This document shows, piece after piece, positions 31,682 through 39,596 of a stretch of DNA of 42,516 nucleotides. The notes below the pieces were generated by a model. It was not told the DNA's origin. It made no database searches and was given only the letters and a program-made list of their open reading frames with translations. Each line of letters opens with the position of its first letter. Within the stretch, counting starts at the first letter, position 1. Location of the stretch: the NCBI GenBank assembly GCA_964401885.1, contig CAYOAC010000003.1, forward strand, positions 1-42,516, given 5' to 3'. The translations under genes were made by a program, and so were the position numbers. Origin of the DNA: JAULZV01 sp964401885. Its GTDB lineage: Bacteria; Patescibacteriota; Minisyncoccia; Phycocordibacterales; JAACPR01.

Positions 31682-32488
31682 TTATTCAATAATTCTTTCA
31701 ATACGTTCTACACGTTTTAATAATTCTTCATTATTGTAACGTGAACGTTCAATAGGATTCCATTTATTTTTTCCATCAACTTCATTTCTCCAAGGACAAA
31801 TTGATTTCATCCAACCGAGATAAGGTGTAGGTGTTTGATCTTCGACATTAGGATTAATTCTTGTGTAGTGAAGGATCTGACAATTATGAATACGATCAGC
31901 AGGATCTTTTGAACTATCGAGATGGTGAAAAGTTTCTTGAGACATTCTTTCTAATCTAACTCGAAAAGCCCACATCACTTCACCATGACAAACTATCACA
32001 ACATTTTTTCCATCACATTCTCGATGCAAGGTATCAATTATTCTATCTATTCTTAAACAAAGTTCGGCGATAGATTCTCCATTTGGGGGAGTCCAATAAA
32101 AAGGATCAATGTTTCTTTCTATTAATGATTCTGAATATTTTTCTTCGCGTTCTTGAACAGAAATTCTATCCATGTTGCCCCAATTACGTTCACGTAAATA
32201 AAATTCAGTAAACCAAGATGCGTTTTCTAATTTTAAATTAGCAGCAGTTTCCATGGCTCTCAAATATTCTGATGAATAAAATCTATCAAATTTGATATTC
32301 ATGTTTTGTCTAATCCATTCACCAGTTACCTGTGCTTGTTTTACCCCTTCATCTGAAAGTCTCCAAAGTGAACTGTGGCGATTTCTAAAATCATCACTAT
32401 ATGCACTATGATCTCCTTGTTTTGAACGATTAGTTGCTATGTTTCCTTCTGACTCTCCGTGACGTATTAAAATTAAATTATTAGGCAT
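31682..32488 (-). CDS. histidine phosphatase family protein
   Basis: A 268-residue member of the phosphoglycerate mutase-like histidine phosphatase superfamily. The phosphorylated His is in L-I-R-H-G-E-S-E-G-N near the start, a Y-S-S-E-Y-L-R-A-M-E-T-A follows, and the second His lies in V-I-V-C-H-G-E-V-M. The E-R-N-W-G-N segment occupies the usual L-x-E-x-x-x-G region. The substrate cannot be told. The ATG at 32488 is preferred because a TATACA box ends 6 bases before it; an ATG two codons earlier (32494) is possible, and the frame is open further upstream. Confidence 0.82.
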   Translation of the reverse strand: MPNNLILIRHGESEGNIATNRSKQGDHSAYSDDFRNRHSSLWRLSDEGVKQAQVTGEWIRQNMNIKFDRFYSSEYLRAMETAANLKLENASWFTEFYLRERNWGNMDRISVQEREEKYSESLIERNIDPFYWTPPNGESIAELCLRIDRIIDTLHRECDGKNVVIVCHGEVMWAFRVRLERMSQETFHHLDSSKDPADRIHNCQILHYTRINPNVEDQTPTPYLGWMKSICPWRNEVDGKNKWNPIERSRYNNEELLKRVERIERIIE

Positions 32489-32550
32489 TCCCATATGTAT
32501 AAAAGTAGCACTTAAAGGTGTTTTTGTAAAAAGAGATTTCTGTTTTCTGT

Positions 32551-32576
32551 AACCCACACGATTGTGTGGGTTTTTT
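32551..32576 (+). terminator. hairpin with plus-strand T-run
   Basis: AACCCACAC (32551-32559), loop GATT, GTGTGGGTT (32564-32572), then TTTT. The T-run is on the plus strand although both flanking genes are on the minus strand. It could stop antisense transcription or act as a leader hairpin of the histidine phosphatase message. Confidence 0.6.
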
Positions 32577-32580
32577 AATT

Positions 32581-32611
32581 AAAAAAGGACTTCGTAAAAA
32601 AAACGAAGTCC
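32581..32611 (-). terminator. intrinsic terminator of IMPase-like gene
   Basis: GGACTTCGT (32587-32595) pairs with ACGAAGTCC (32603-32611); on the minus strand it is followed by TTTTTT. Confidence 0.9.
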
Positions 32612-32632
32612 AAAATTGAAACTGATCTGTAT

Positions 32633-33793
32633 TTAGAAAATAATCTGTCTGTAACCAGATTGGTCGCTCGAACTCACGACCCAACGATTATCATATGGTG
32701 CCAAAATAATTGTTCCACGAAGTCTGCTTGGATTGGGCATCCTTAAAAGCCAACTTGTATCAACAAAAATTTTATCCCCGTATTCTCTAAAGATACTGTA
32801 GGTTGGCGGAGGCGCCATTAAGATACCTTCTTTTGTAAACGGACGATCTTGAAATATCTCATAGAGAATCAAAGCTGGTTGACTATCATCTTCCTGACTT
32901 TTTGCGAATCTCAAAAAAGGTAACCAATGAATCCATTCACCAATCTTTTCTCCATTCGACAAGACAAAACCTAATGTCTTATGTTGGGTCTGAAGTGTCG
33001 ATAAGTACAATGCTCTTGAAGGTCCACCGGGTTTGGGATAATGAAGAAATTCATTTAATTGAGGATCGGTCATAAAACCGCTTCCAAGTAAATTTTCTTT
33101 ATAACCGACCTTGCCTTCGTCGCCTAGGAATGTTACAAATTTTCGCATGGATTCCATTTGCCCTTCGATGGCTGGAAATATAATTGGATCACCAAACTTG
33201 CAAATATATTCTAGAGTCATGTCTTGAACTTTTTCACTTGTAAGTTTGAGAATTCTATTTCCAGCAGCACAGGATATCGATACTTCTTGAGTGATATAGT
33301 TTACAATCACTGAAAAGATGGGGACACCTCTTCTGATGCAGCTAATTGCTGATGTTGCTCCAGTTATTGAGGCCGGTGAACCAAAATCTTTTTCCCATTG
33401 TTCTGGCGTTTTGCTATCTGTTAGAATATCACCAACTTTTGCATCTTTTGGGAAATTCCTTAAGAAGCTTTTTAGTTGATTGGATCTGTCAGTTGGATCA
33501 CAGATAAAAACTGTTCTGAAAGTACTTGGATCATTTGGACGAAAAGTATCATCAAAATTGTACTTTTCCTTTCGTCCTACTTCTTCCGTTATTACCACTG
33601 CGCCAGAGTCATACTTGTTGAGTTCATGACCAATTGTAATTTCGGGACCCGAATCCATTCCTAAAGTATCAGTTTTTCCGTAAAGGTTGACTGGCTGCAA
33701 AGCATCACCGACCGTCGAATGATATAGGTCGTAAAATGCTTTTACTATAGCTCGCAGAGAGGCATTCAAATGCGCTTTTTCAACACCTTGCAT
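32633..33793 (-). CDS. inositol-monophosphatase-like protein
   Basis: A 386-residue protein of the inositol monophosphatase/FBPase-like superfamily of Mg2+-dependent sugar and nucleotide phosphatases. The metal motif D-P-x-D-G-T/S appears as F-I-C-D-P-T-D-R-S-N-Q-L (about residues 96-107), and the upstream acidic V-V-I-T-E-E-V-G-R matches the E-E motif. The Gly of D-G is Arg, which is unusual. A middle G-A-T-S-A-I-S-C-I-R-R-G-V-P segment and W-L-L-R-M-P-N-P-S near the end are beyond what I can assign. It is longer than typical (260-330). The gene is one of the few here with a real Shine-Dalgarno. Confidence 0.62.
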   Translation of the reverse strand: MQGVEKAHLNASLRAIVKAFYDLYHSTVGDALQPVNLYGKTDTLGMDSGPEITIGHELNKYDSGAVVITEEVGRKEKYNFDDTFRPNDPSTFRTVFICDPTDRSNQLKSFLRNFPKDAKVGDILTDSKTPEQWEKDFGSPASITGATSAISCIRRGVPIFSVIVNYITQEVSISCAAGNRILKLTSEKVQDMTLEYICKFGDPIIFPAIEGQMESMRKFVTFLGDEGKVGYKENLLGSGFMTDPQLNEFLHYPKPGGPSRALYLSTLQTQHKTLGFVLSNGEKIGEWIHWLPFLRFAKSQEDDSQPALILYEIFQDRPFTKEGILMAPPPTYSIFREYGDKIFVDTSWLLRMPNPSRLRGTIILAPYDNRWVVSSSDQSGYRQIIF

Positions 33794-33799
33794 AATTTT

Positions 33800-33804
33800 C
33801 TCCT
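33800..33804 (-). promoter_or_regulatory. Shine-Dalgarno site of IMPase-like gene
   Basis: AGGAG on the minus strand, within AAAAGGAGA, 6 bases before the ATG. It is the only strong ribosome binding site noticed in the window. Confidence 0.8.
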
Positions 33805-33840
33805 TTTGGTTTATTGTTGTAGAACCATTGTTCCAATATC

Positions 33841-33868
33841 ACATTAAGATTTTAAATACTTTTGTCAA
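33841..33868 (-). promoter_or_regulatory. promoter of IMPase-like gene
   Basis: On the minus strand, TTGACA at 33868-33863, 16-base spacer, TAATGT at 33846-33841. Leader of about 40 bases. Confidence 0.55.
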
Positions 33869-33915
33869 ATATTAAAACATATCTACTTTATTTAATTTGG
33901 AAAAATATTTTAAAC

Positions 33916-33924
33916 TGATAGAAT
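33916..33924 (+). promoter_or_regulatory. extended -10 of purF
   Basis: TG-A-TAGAAT with the hexamer at 33919-33924; the ATG at 33931 follows after 6 bases. Confidence 0.6.
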
Positions 33925-33930
33925 GAGGTT

Positions 33931-35289
33931 ATGGAAAAAAAGGGTGAAAAATGCGGCGTCTTTGGAATTTATGGCAAAGGTCTAGACGTAAGCCGACTTT
34001 CATTCTTTGGCTTATATGCTTTACAGCATCGGGGACAAGAGAGTTCTGGAATATCTTGTAGTGACGGAGAGAATATTTTTTGTCACAAAAATACAGGACT
34101 TGTATCTCAGGTTTTTAATGAAGAAATTATAAAAAGTTTGAAAGGGCATATTGCGATAGGTCATAATCGTTATTCAACATCTTCTGGTTCAGGAATGGAG
34201 AATACTCAACCTGTTGAAGTTTCTGATAATTCTATAACTTTAGCTCACAATGGTAATGTTCCGAATGTTTCTAAATTACTTGAAATATTAAAACAAAAAG
34301 GAATTACATTATCTGATGTTTCTGATTCTGTTGTTATAACTGAAATTATTCATTCTCTAGTTAAAGAAGGAAAGACAATAGAAAAAGCCGTAGAAGAAAT
34401 TTATCCGATGATAGTCGGATCTTTTTCTATACTTATAATGACTAAAAATAAATTAATTGCTATTAGAGATAGTTATGGAATCAGGCCGCTTTCAATTGCA
34501 AAATTAAATGGTGGTTATGTTTTTGCTTCTGAGACATGTGCTTTTCATCCGATTGGAGCAACTCATATAAGAGATGTTCTTCCTGGAGAAATGGTTGTCG
34601 TAGATGAAACTGGATTAAAGGTAAAACAATTAGCTAAAGGAAATCAAAAATTAGACATTTTTGAATTTGTATATTTTTCAAGGCCCGATAGTGAACTATT
34701 GGGTCAATCTGTTTATGAAGTTATAAAAAGATTTGGTGAAAGATTGGCAGAAGAACATTTAATTGATGCTGACGTAATTATTCCTGTTCCAGAAACAGCT
34801 ATACCTGTTGCTATTGGACTTTCGAATGCATCTGGAATTCCATTTGAAATGGGATTAATTAAAAGTAGATATATTCACAGAACTTTTATTGAGCCAGAAC
34901 AACATATTAGAGATCAAGGCGTAAAATTGAAACTTGCTCCATTAAAAGATGTAATCGCAAATAAAAAAGTCATCATTGTTGATGATTCAATTGTTAGAGG
35001 AACAACATCTAAGCAATTAGTAAAAATACTTTTTGAAACAGGTGCCAAAGAAGTTCATTTCATGGTTAGTTCTCCGCCCGTAAAATTTCCTGATTATTAT
35101 GGAATTGATTTGCCACATCATAGTCATTTGCTTGCTACAGATAAAACAATAGAGGAGATGAGAGATTTTCTTGGTTGTACTTCGCTTAATTTTCTTTCAT
35201 TTGAAGGTATGATTGAAGCAACTCATCTTAAAAAAGAAAATTTTAATACATCTTGTTTTACAGGAGAATATCCTATTAGTATTGAATAA
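33931..35289 (+). CDS. purF: amidophosphoribosyltransferase
   Basis: A 452-residue PurF, first enzyme of purine synthesis: PRPP plus glutamine to phosphoribosylamine. The glutaminase nucleophile is Cys8 (K-C-G-V-F-G-I) after a 7-residue propeptide that should be removed. A-L-Q-H-R-G-Q-E-S-S-G and G-H-N-R-Y-S-T follow. The PRPP loop is V-I-I-V-D-D-S-I-V-R-G-T-T (D351, D352). The Cys ligands of the Bacillus-type iron-sulphur cluster are not evident (F-P-D-Y-Y-G-I-D rather than C-P-x-x-Y-G-I-D), so this looks like the cluster-free type. No other purine gene is in the window. Confidence 0.95.
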   Translation: MEKKGEKCGVFGIYGKGLDVSRLSFFGLYALQHRGQESSGISCSDGENIFCHKNTGLVSQVFNEEIIKSLKGHIAIGHNRYSTSSGSGMENTQPVEVSDNSITLAHNGNVPNVSKLLEILKQKGITLSDVSDSVVITEIIHSLVKEGKTIEKAVEEIYPMIVGSFSILIMTKNKLIAIRDSYGIRPLSIAKLNGGYVFASETCAFHPIGATHIRDVLPGEMVVVDETGLKVKQLAKGNQKLDIFEFVYFSRPDSELLGQSVYEVIKRFGERLAEEHLIDADVIIPVPETAIPVAIGLSNASGIPFEMGLIKSRYIHRTFIEPEQHIRDQGVKLKLAPLKDVIANKKVIIVDDSIVRGTTSKQLVKILFETGAKEVHFMVSSPPVKFPDYYGIDLPHHSHLLATDKTIEEMRDFLGCTSLNFLSFEGMIEATHLKKENFNTSCFTGEYPISIE

Positions 35290-35365
35290 TATATAAATAT
35301 AGAAATTATTTTGAAAGTATTTCTTTGGGTCCTGTATTCGTTAAAGAAGTTAAATAATTATATAA

Positions 35366-35392
35366 ATAAAAAAAGAGCTGGTCAGGCTCTTT
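35366..35392 (-). terminator. intrinsic terminator of BI-1-like gene
   Basis: AAAGAGC (35372-35378) pairs with GCTCTTT (35386-35392); on the minus strand it is followed by TTTTTTTATTTAT. It may also serve purF on the plus strand weakly. Confidence 0.8.
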
Positions 35393-35423
35393 AGGTGTTA
35401 TTTATTTATGACCGTTGTTTGTG

Positions 35424-36083
35424 TCAATCTTTTTTCCCCATGATTCTCAAAAGGGTTAAGAAAAGATTGACAATATCGAGATACAATTCGATTGAAATAT
35501 CAATCGCATTGTCGAATGTCTTGGAAATTTCACTTGCACGATACATATCGTATCCGATGTACAAAGAGAAAATCCCAGCGGCGATGTAATCAATCCAACC
35601 GAAATTGAGTCCGGGGATAAAGATTTGAGCAATCCTCACAATAACGAGACAACTTAATGCCACGAAAAGAGGTGTTCCCAAATTTTTGAATAGGCTAGGG
35701 AACAAAACCCCTGCACCACCCATTACGAAAGTGATTCCAGCAGTTATGCCGAAAGCGTTTCTGATTACATCAGGACTATATTGATTAACTGCTGGTCCAA
35801 GTATGATCCCGAAAGGAACCACCAGCATGTTGTATCCAACGAAGGAAATGACGTAGTTGTCGCTTTTCATTGCAACAATGATACCCACAATAGGTATCAC
35901 AAGCCCGATAATCAAGATTTCTGCCAAGCCCGGCATATACTCGATATCGATGACCTTCTTTGCAATTAAAGCTGTAATAACCAATCCCCAAAGGAGAGAG
36001 GCTGTTAAAGCTGCATAGAAAGAAGATTCACTGATTTCATCTCCTCCTGTTCGATCAAAAACTCCAGTACTGATATCGCTCAT
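35424..36083 (-). CDS. Bax inhibitor-1/YccA family membrane protein
   Basis: A 219-residue membrane protein with about seven hydrophobic segments, of the BI-1/YccA/YbhL family. Family signs are the D-R-T near the N-terminus, a segment S-F-V-G-Y-N-M, the L-Y-I-G-Y-D-M-Y-R-A motif and the terminal A-I-D-I-S-I-E-L-Y-L-D-I-V-N-L-F-L-x-L-L-R-I-x-G. The family includes proton-sensitive calcium-leak channels and FtsH-interacting proteins. ATG 36083 is chosen; a GTG at 36122 would add 13 residues but lies at the edge of a large inverted repeat. GC is higher than in its neighbours. Confidence 0.88.
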   Translation of the reverse strand: MSDISTGVFDRTGGDEISESSFYAALTASLLWGLVITALIAKKVIDIEYMPGLAEILIIGLVIPIVGIIVAMKSDNYVISFVGYNMLVVPFGIILGPAVNQYSPDVIRNAFGITAGITFVMGGAGVLFPSLFKNLGTPLFVALSCLVIVRIAQIFIPGLNFGWIDYIAAGIFSLYIGYDMYRASEISKTFDNAIDISIELYLDIVNLFLTLLRIMGKKD

Positions 36084-36122
36084 TTGTCGTTGTGTCGTTG
36101 TTCTTTTTTTGTTTTGCTTCAC

Positions 36123-36165
36123 AAGAAGCAGAATGGGTACTTATTAAAAACACATTCTGCTTCTT
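36123..36165. repeat. 13-bp inverted repeat upstream of BI-1-like gene
   Basis: AAGAAGCAGAATG (36123-36135) and CATTCTGCTTCTT (36153-36165) are perfect inverted copies separated by 17 bases. They lie 40 bases before the BI-1 ATG, in its leader or promoter, with no T-run that would make a terminator. Could be an operator or leader structure. Confidence 0.7.
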
Positions 36166-36290
36166 ACGAAGTCACTTTTAAAGAACAATTTATTATGCAG
36201 TATATTAACATTATATATTGATATTGTCAATATAAGTGAATTTAATTTTTTATTACCCAAAAAAATAATATGGTGTAATATTGAAGTAAC

Positions 36291-39200
36291 ATGGAAAATA
36301 TAAATAAACGCAAGATAATTGCGCTTTCAATACTGGTTTTATTAGTAATATCATTTTCAGTTTATTATTTAATAGTTTATAAAACGAAAATTTCTGATTT
36401 TGATTTGCGTGCAAGTATTGCAGATGCAGCTGGTGTTACTGAAGATAGTCATTTTATTTTAAAAACTACTGAATCTCTTTCTACTCAAGTAATTGAAAAA
36501 TATTTAAAAACATCTCCTCAATTTGATTTTAAGGTTAAAAAAGTTTCTGGTGAAGAAAATACTTATGAAATTATTCCAGAACAAAAACTTCAAATCGATA
36601 AGATATATAGTCTTGAAATAGACAAGGGTCCTATTGCTGCAAAAACTTTTAGTTGGGCATATCAAATAAAAGCACCTTTTCAATTAATTTCATCAATACC
36701 TGCCGATAAAGGCGTAGATGTTCCATCTAATACTGGTATAGAACTTTATTTTAATCGTGACGATATAATTGATCCAGAAAATGATATAGAAATTTATCCC
36801 AAAGTATCTGGTAAATTTGAAGTTGTAGAAAACGGAGTCAAATTCATTCCTAAGAATCCTCTACAAGAAAAGAAAATTTATACTATTAAAATAAAGTCGG
36901 GTCTTAAAGCAAAAGATACAAAAGATACTTTATCTGAAGACAAGATTATTAAATTTCAAACTGGAAGAAATGGTAATTACAATAATCCTTATGCATACTT
37001 TTCTAGGACTTTTTCCGAAATAAAGAATGATTCAGAAGTCTTATTGGGTGTTGATAGTAGTAGTAATGTTAAAACCTCAAATGTTTCTATTTATAAATTA
37101 GATTCAGTAAATGAATTTATAGATTCTGTTTCAAAGATTCAAGGTGATACTCCTTGGGCAACATATTATGATAATACTAATATTGTTTTACCAGAAAATA
37201 AGAATGTGTTTAATGGCTCTTTACCTTTAGAAGAAAATAATTATTCAAATCTGATTCGATTACCACAAAAATTAGATCAAGGATATTATGTTGCTGTTAT
37301 TGAAAATAATGGAGATAAAGATGTGTCTTGGTTTCAAATAAATCCTAATGCTAGTTTCTCGGCTTTTGCTGGTACAAAATCTCTAATATGGTTAAAAAAT
37401 ATTAATAGTGCACAGAATATTTCTGGAGTTCCAATTTTATTTAATAATAAACAAGTTGGGCAAACAAATTCTGACGGAGTAGCGATTGTTGATACACCAT
37501 CAGAATTGATTTCGGATTCTTATTATAATTATGAGAATAATGGAAAAAAGTTTTTTGTCGCTCAAATTCAAAATTCTGAATTAGCTATTCCTATTGAAAA
37601 TGAATATGGTCAAACTGCAAATATAAGTAAAACTGATAAATGGTGGGACTATGTTTCTTTAAATAAAAATATTTATTTACCAACAGATACTATAAACTTT
37701 TGGTCAATTGCAAAAAGTAGAAGTGATGAATTAATCAAAGAAGATATAACAGTAAAACTAACAAGTCAGTATTGGTATTCAGAACAAGATAATATAATCA
37801 CTTACGCTCAAACTAATGTAAAGGTTTCTGATTTTAATGCCATGACGGGCGAATTGTCATTTTCGAATTTAAATCCCGGAACTTATCAATTAACTTTTTC
37901 AAAAGGCGAGGAAGTTTTATCACAACAAACTGTTACTGTTAGTGCTTATGTAAAACCTGCTTATAAAATAATTCTGTCACCAGATAAAAATTCAATTTTT
38001 GCTGGAGAGAATGTAAATTTTAAAGTGAAAGCTGAATTTTTTGATGGTACTCCTGTTTCAAATGTTAAATTAGAATATGATGCATATAGTAATTTTGTTG
38101 AAGATGATAAGGGTTATTTCAATTTAGATTTGAATGGTGAAGGGTCATTTACTATAAAAACTAAAAATCAAAACTTAGGATATAATTATTGGCCAGATTA
38201 TTTGAGTGTTATCATCAAACCACAAGGCTCCGAAGAAGCTCAAATAGAAACAAATTCTTCGGTCTATGTTTTTGGTCCTAAAATAAATAATTCTATTGAA
38301 CAAAAACAAAATGAAAATGGTTTTACTTTCGACATAAAAACCAGAGAAGTTGTTTTGAGAGACAGAACAAAAGCTTCACCATATTGGAATACTGAAGATT
38401 ATCTAGGTGGACCTGTAAGCGGTATTTCTACAAAAGTTGATATATATGAAATTGAATATGTTAAAGAGCAAACTGACACTGGTTATGATCCAATAAATAA
38501 ACTTACTTACCCTATTTATTATTGGAAACAAGAAGATAAATTAAAGGATACTAAATTTTTAATTTCAGATTCAAATGGTAATTCCCAAGTTTCTATTGAG
38601 GGTCAAAAAGGAAAGACTTATAAAGTTGAGTTTGTTTCATGGGATAAAGATGGTTTTGAAATTAAAGAAACGAGATATGCTTACTTCAGTTCATATGTTG
38701 ATTTATTTGATTATGACTATGGTTCTTATTATTATCTCGATAATATTGATAAAAATAAAAGTTATAAAATAGGCGAAACTATCAGACTTCAAATTCAAAA
38801 TCAACAGGGTATAAATTTAAAAGACAGTCAAAATAATTTCTTGTTTATGACTGTAAATAATGGAAATATAGAATATAAAATTCAAAATTCTCCTAAGTTT
38901 AATTCAATATTTCAATATAAGGATATTCCAAATATTGTTATTTGGTCTGGTTGGTTTAAAGATGGAGCATTCTTCAATGCGTATGGTGAAAATATTTCCT
39001 TTGATTCAAATGAAAAAAGATTAAATATATCTATTGTAAAGGATAAACAATCTTATAAACCAGGAGAAAATGTAATTCTTAATTTGAAAGTTACTGATAA
39101 AAATAATAAACCTGTGAAAGCTGAAGTGAATCTTTCGGCATTAGATGAAGCGGTATTTTCTATAAGTCCATCTGATATTGATATTACAAATGATCTTTAT

Positions 39201-39470
39201 AGAGATATATATTCTCAAATTGTAATAAGGACTTCAAACGAGCCTCCTTATGGCGGTGGAGGAGCAGAAAAAGGTGGAGGAGGTGATGGTGGCCCAAGAT
39301 CTGATATTAAAGAAATGGCTATTTTCAAATCAGTTGAAACTGACAGTAATGGTAGTGCACAAGTTGAAATTAAATTGCCAGATAATATAACTTCTTGGAG
39401 ATTAACTACACAAGCGGTAACAAAAGATTTATTTGCTGGAAAAAATATTTCCTTTATACCTGTTTCATGA
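36291..39470 (+). CDS. alpha-2-macroglobulin-like protein, N-terminal part, ends at in-frame UGA
   Basis: The first 1059 codons of a large alpha-2-macroglobulin-family protein. It has an N-terminal membrane anchor (about 8-28). An Ig-like SbsA-type domain follows (about 130-225, S-S-I-P-A-D-K-G-V-D-V-P). Macroglobulin beta domains come next (about 360-800). A glycine-rich bait-like stretch lies near 990 (Y-G-G-G-G-A-E-K-G-G-G-G-D-G-G). The start of the A2M core is at about 1030-1048 (I-K-L-P-D-N-I-T-S-W-R-L-T-T-Q-A-V-T). A UGA then interrupts it, and the same frame continues with clear A2M homology to 41138. Bacterial A2Ms trap or block proteases at the cell surface. Without read-through this product lacks its thioester-domain half. 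Confidence 0.82.
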   Translation: MENINKRKIIALSILVLLVISFSVYYLIVYKTKISDFDLRASIADAAGVTEDSHFILKTTESLSTQVIEKYLKTSPQFDFKVKKVSGEENTYEIIPEQKLQIDKIYSLEIDKGPIAAKTFSWAYQIKAPFQLISSIPADKGVDVPSNTGIELYFNRDDIIDPENDIEIYPKVSGKFEVVENGVKFIPKNPLQEKKIYTIKIKSGLKAKDTKDTLSEDKIIKFQTGRNGNYNNPYAYFSRTFSEIKNDSEVLLGVDSSSNVKTSNVSIYKLDSVNEFIDSVSKIQGDTPWATYYDNTNIVLPENKNVFNGSLPLEENNYSNLIRLPQKLDQGYYVAVIENNGDKDVSWFQINPNASFSAFAGTKSLIWLKNINSAQNISGVPILFNNKQVGQTNSDGVAIVDTPSELISDSYYNYENNGKKFFVAQIQNSELAIPIENEYGQTANISKTDKWWDYVSLNKNIYLPTDTINFWSIAKSRSDELIKEDITVKLTSQYWYSEQDNIITYAQTNVKVSDFNAMTGELSFSNLNPGTYQLTFSKGEEVLSQQTVTVSAYVKPAYKIILSPDKNSIFAGENVNFKVKAEFFDGTPVSNVKLEYDAYSNFVEDDKGYFNLDLNGEGSFTIKTKNQNLGYNYWPDYLSVIIKPQGSEEAQIETNSSVYVFGPKINNSIEQKQNENGFTFDIKTREVVLRDRTKASPYWNTEDYLGGPVSGISTKVDIYEIEYVKEQTDTGYDPINKLTYPIYYWKQEDKLKDTKFLISDSNGNSQVSIEGQKGKTYKVEFVSWDKDGFEIKETRYAYFSSYVDLFDYDYGSYYYLDNIDKNKSYKIGETIRLQIQNQQGINLKDSQNNFLFMTVNNGNIEYKIQNSPKFNSIFQYKDIPNIVIWSGWFKDGAFFNAYGENISFDSNEKRLNISIVKDKQSYKPGENVILNLKVTDKNNKPVKAEVNLSALDEAVFSISPSDIDITNDLYRDIYSQIVIRTSNEPPYGGGGAEKGGGGDGGPRSDIKEMAIFKSVETDSNGSAQVEIKLPDNITSWRLTTQAVTKDLFAGKNISFIPVS

Positions 39471-39566
39471 CCTTTTTTTGTTGATTCTATTTTTAATCAA
39501 AAATATCTTGTCGTCGACAGTATAAATTTTACATTTAGAACTTTTGGACAAGAATCAAATAAGTGA
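39468..39566 (+). other. coding segment bounded by two in-frame UGA codons
   Basis: UGA at 39468-39470 and at 39564-39566 bracket 31 sense codons. These read P-F-F-V-D-S-I-F then Y-L-V-V-D, then F-R-T-F-G-Q, the conserved start of the next A2M domain. No frame shift occurs. A weak 6-bp stem TTGATT/AATCAA (39481-39486, 39495-39500) follows the first UGA. Confidence 0.8.
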
Positions 39567-39596
39567 AATGTAAAATATTCTGTTGAGAGTTTAACT

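Noticed and set aside
39468..39500. Selenocysteine insertion at the first UGA
   Set aside because: The following stem is only 6 bp and AU-rich with no typical SECIS loop, A2M has no Sec precedent, and the second UGA has no hairpin I can see.
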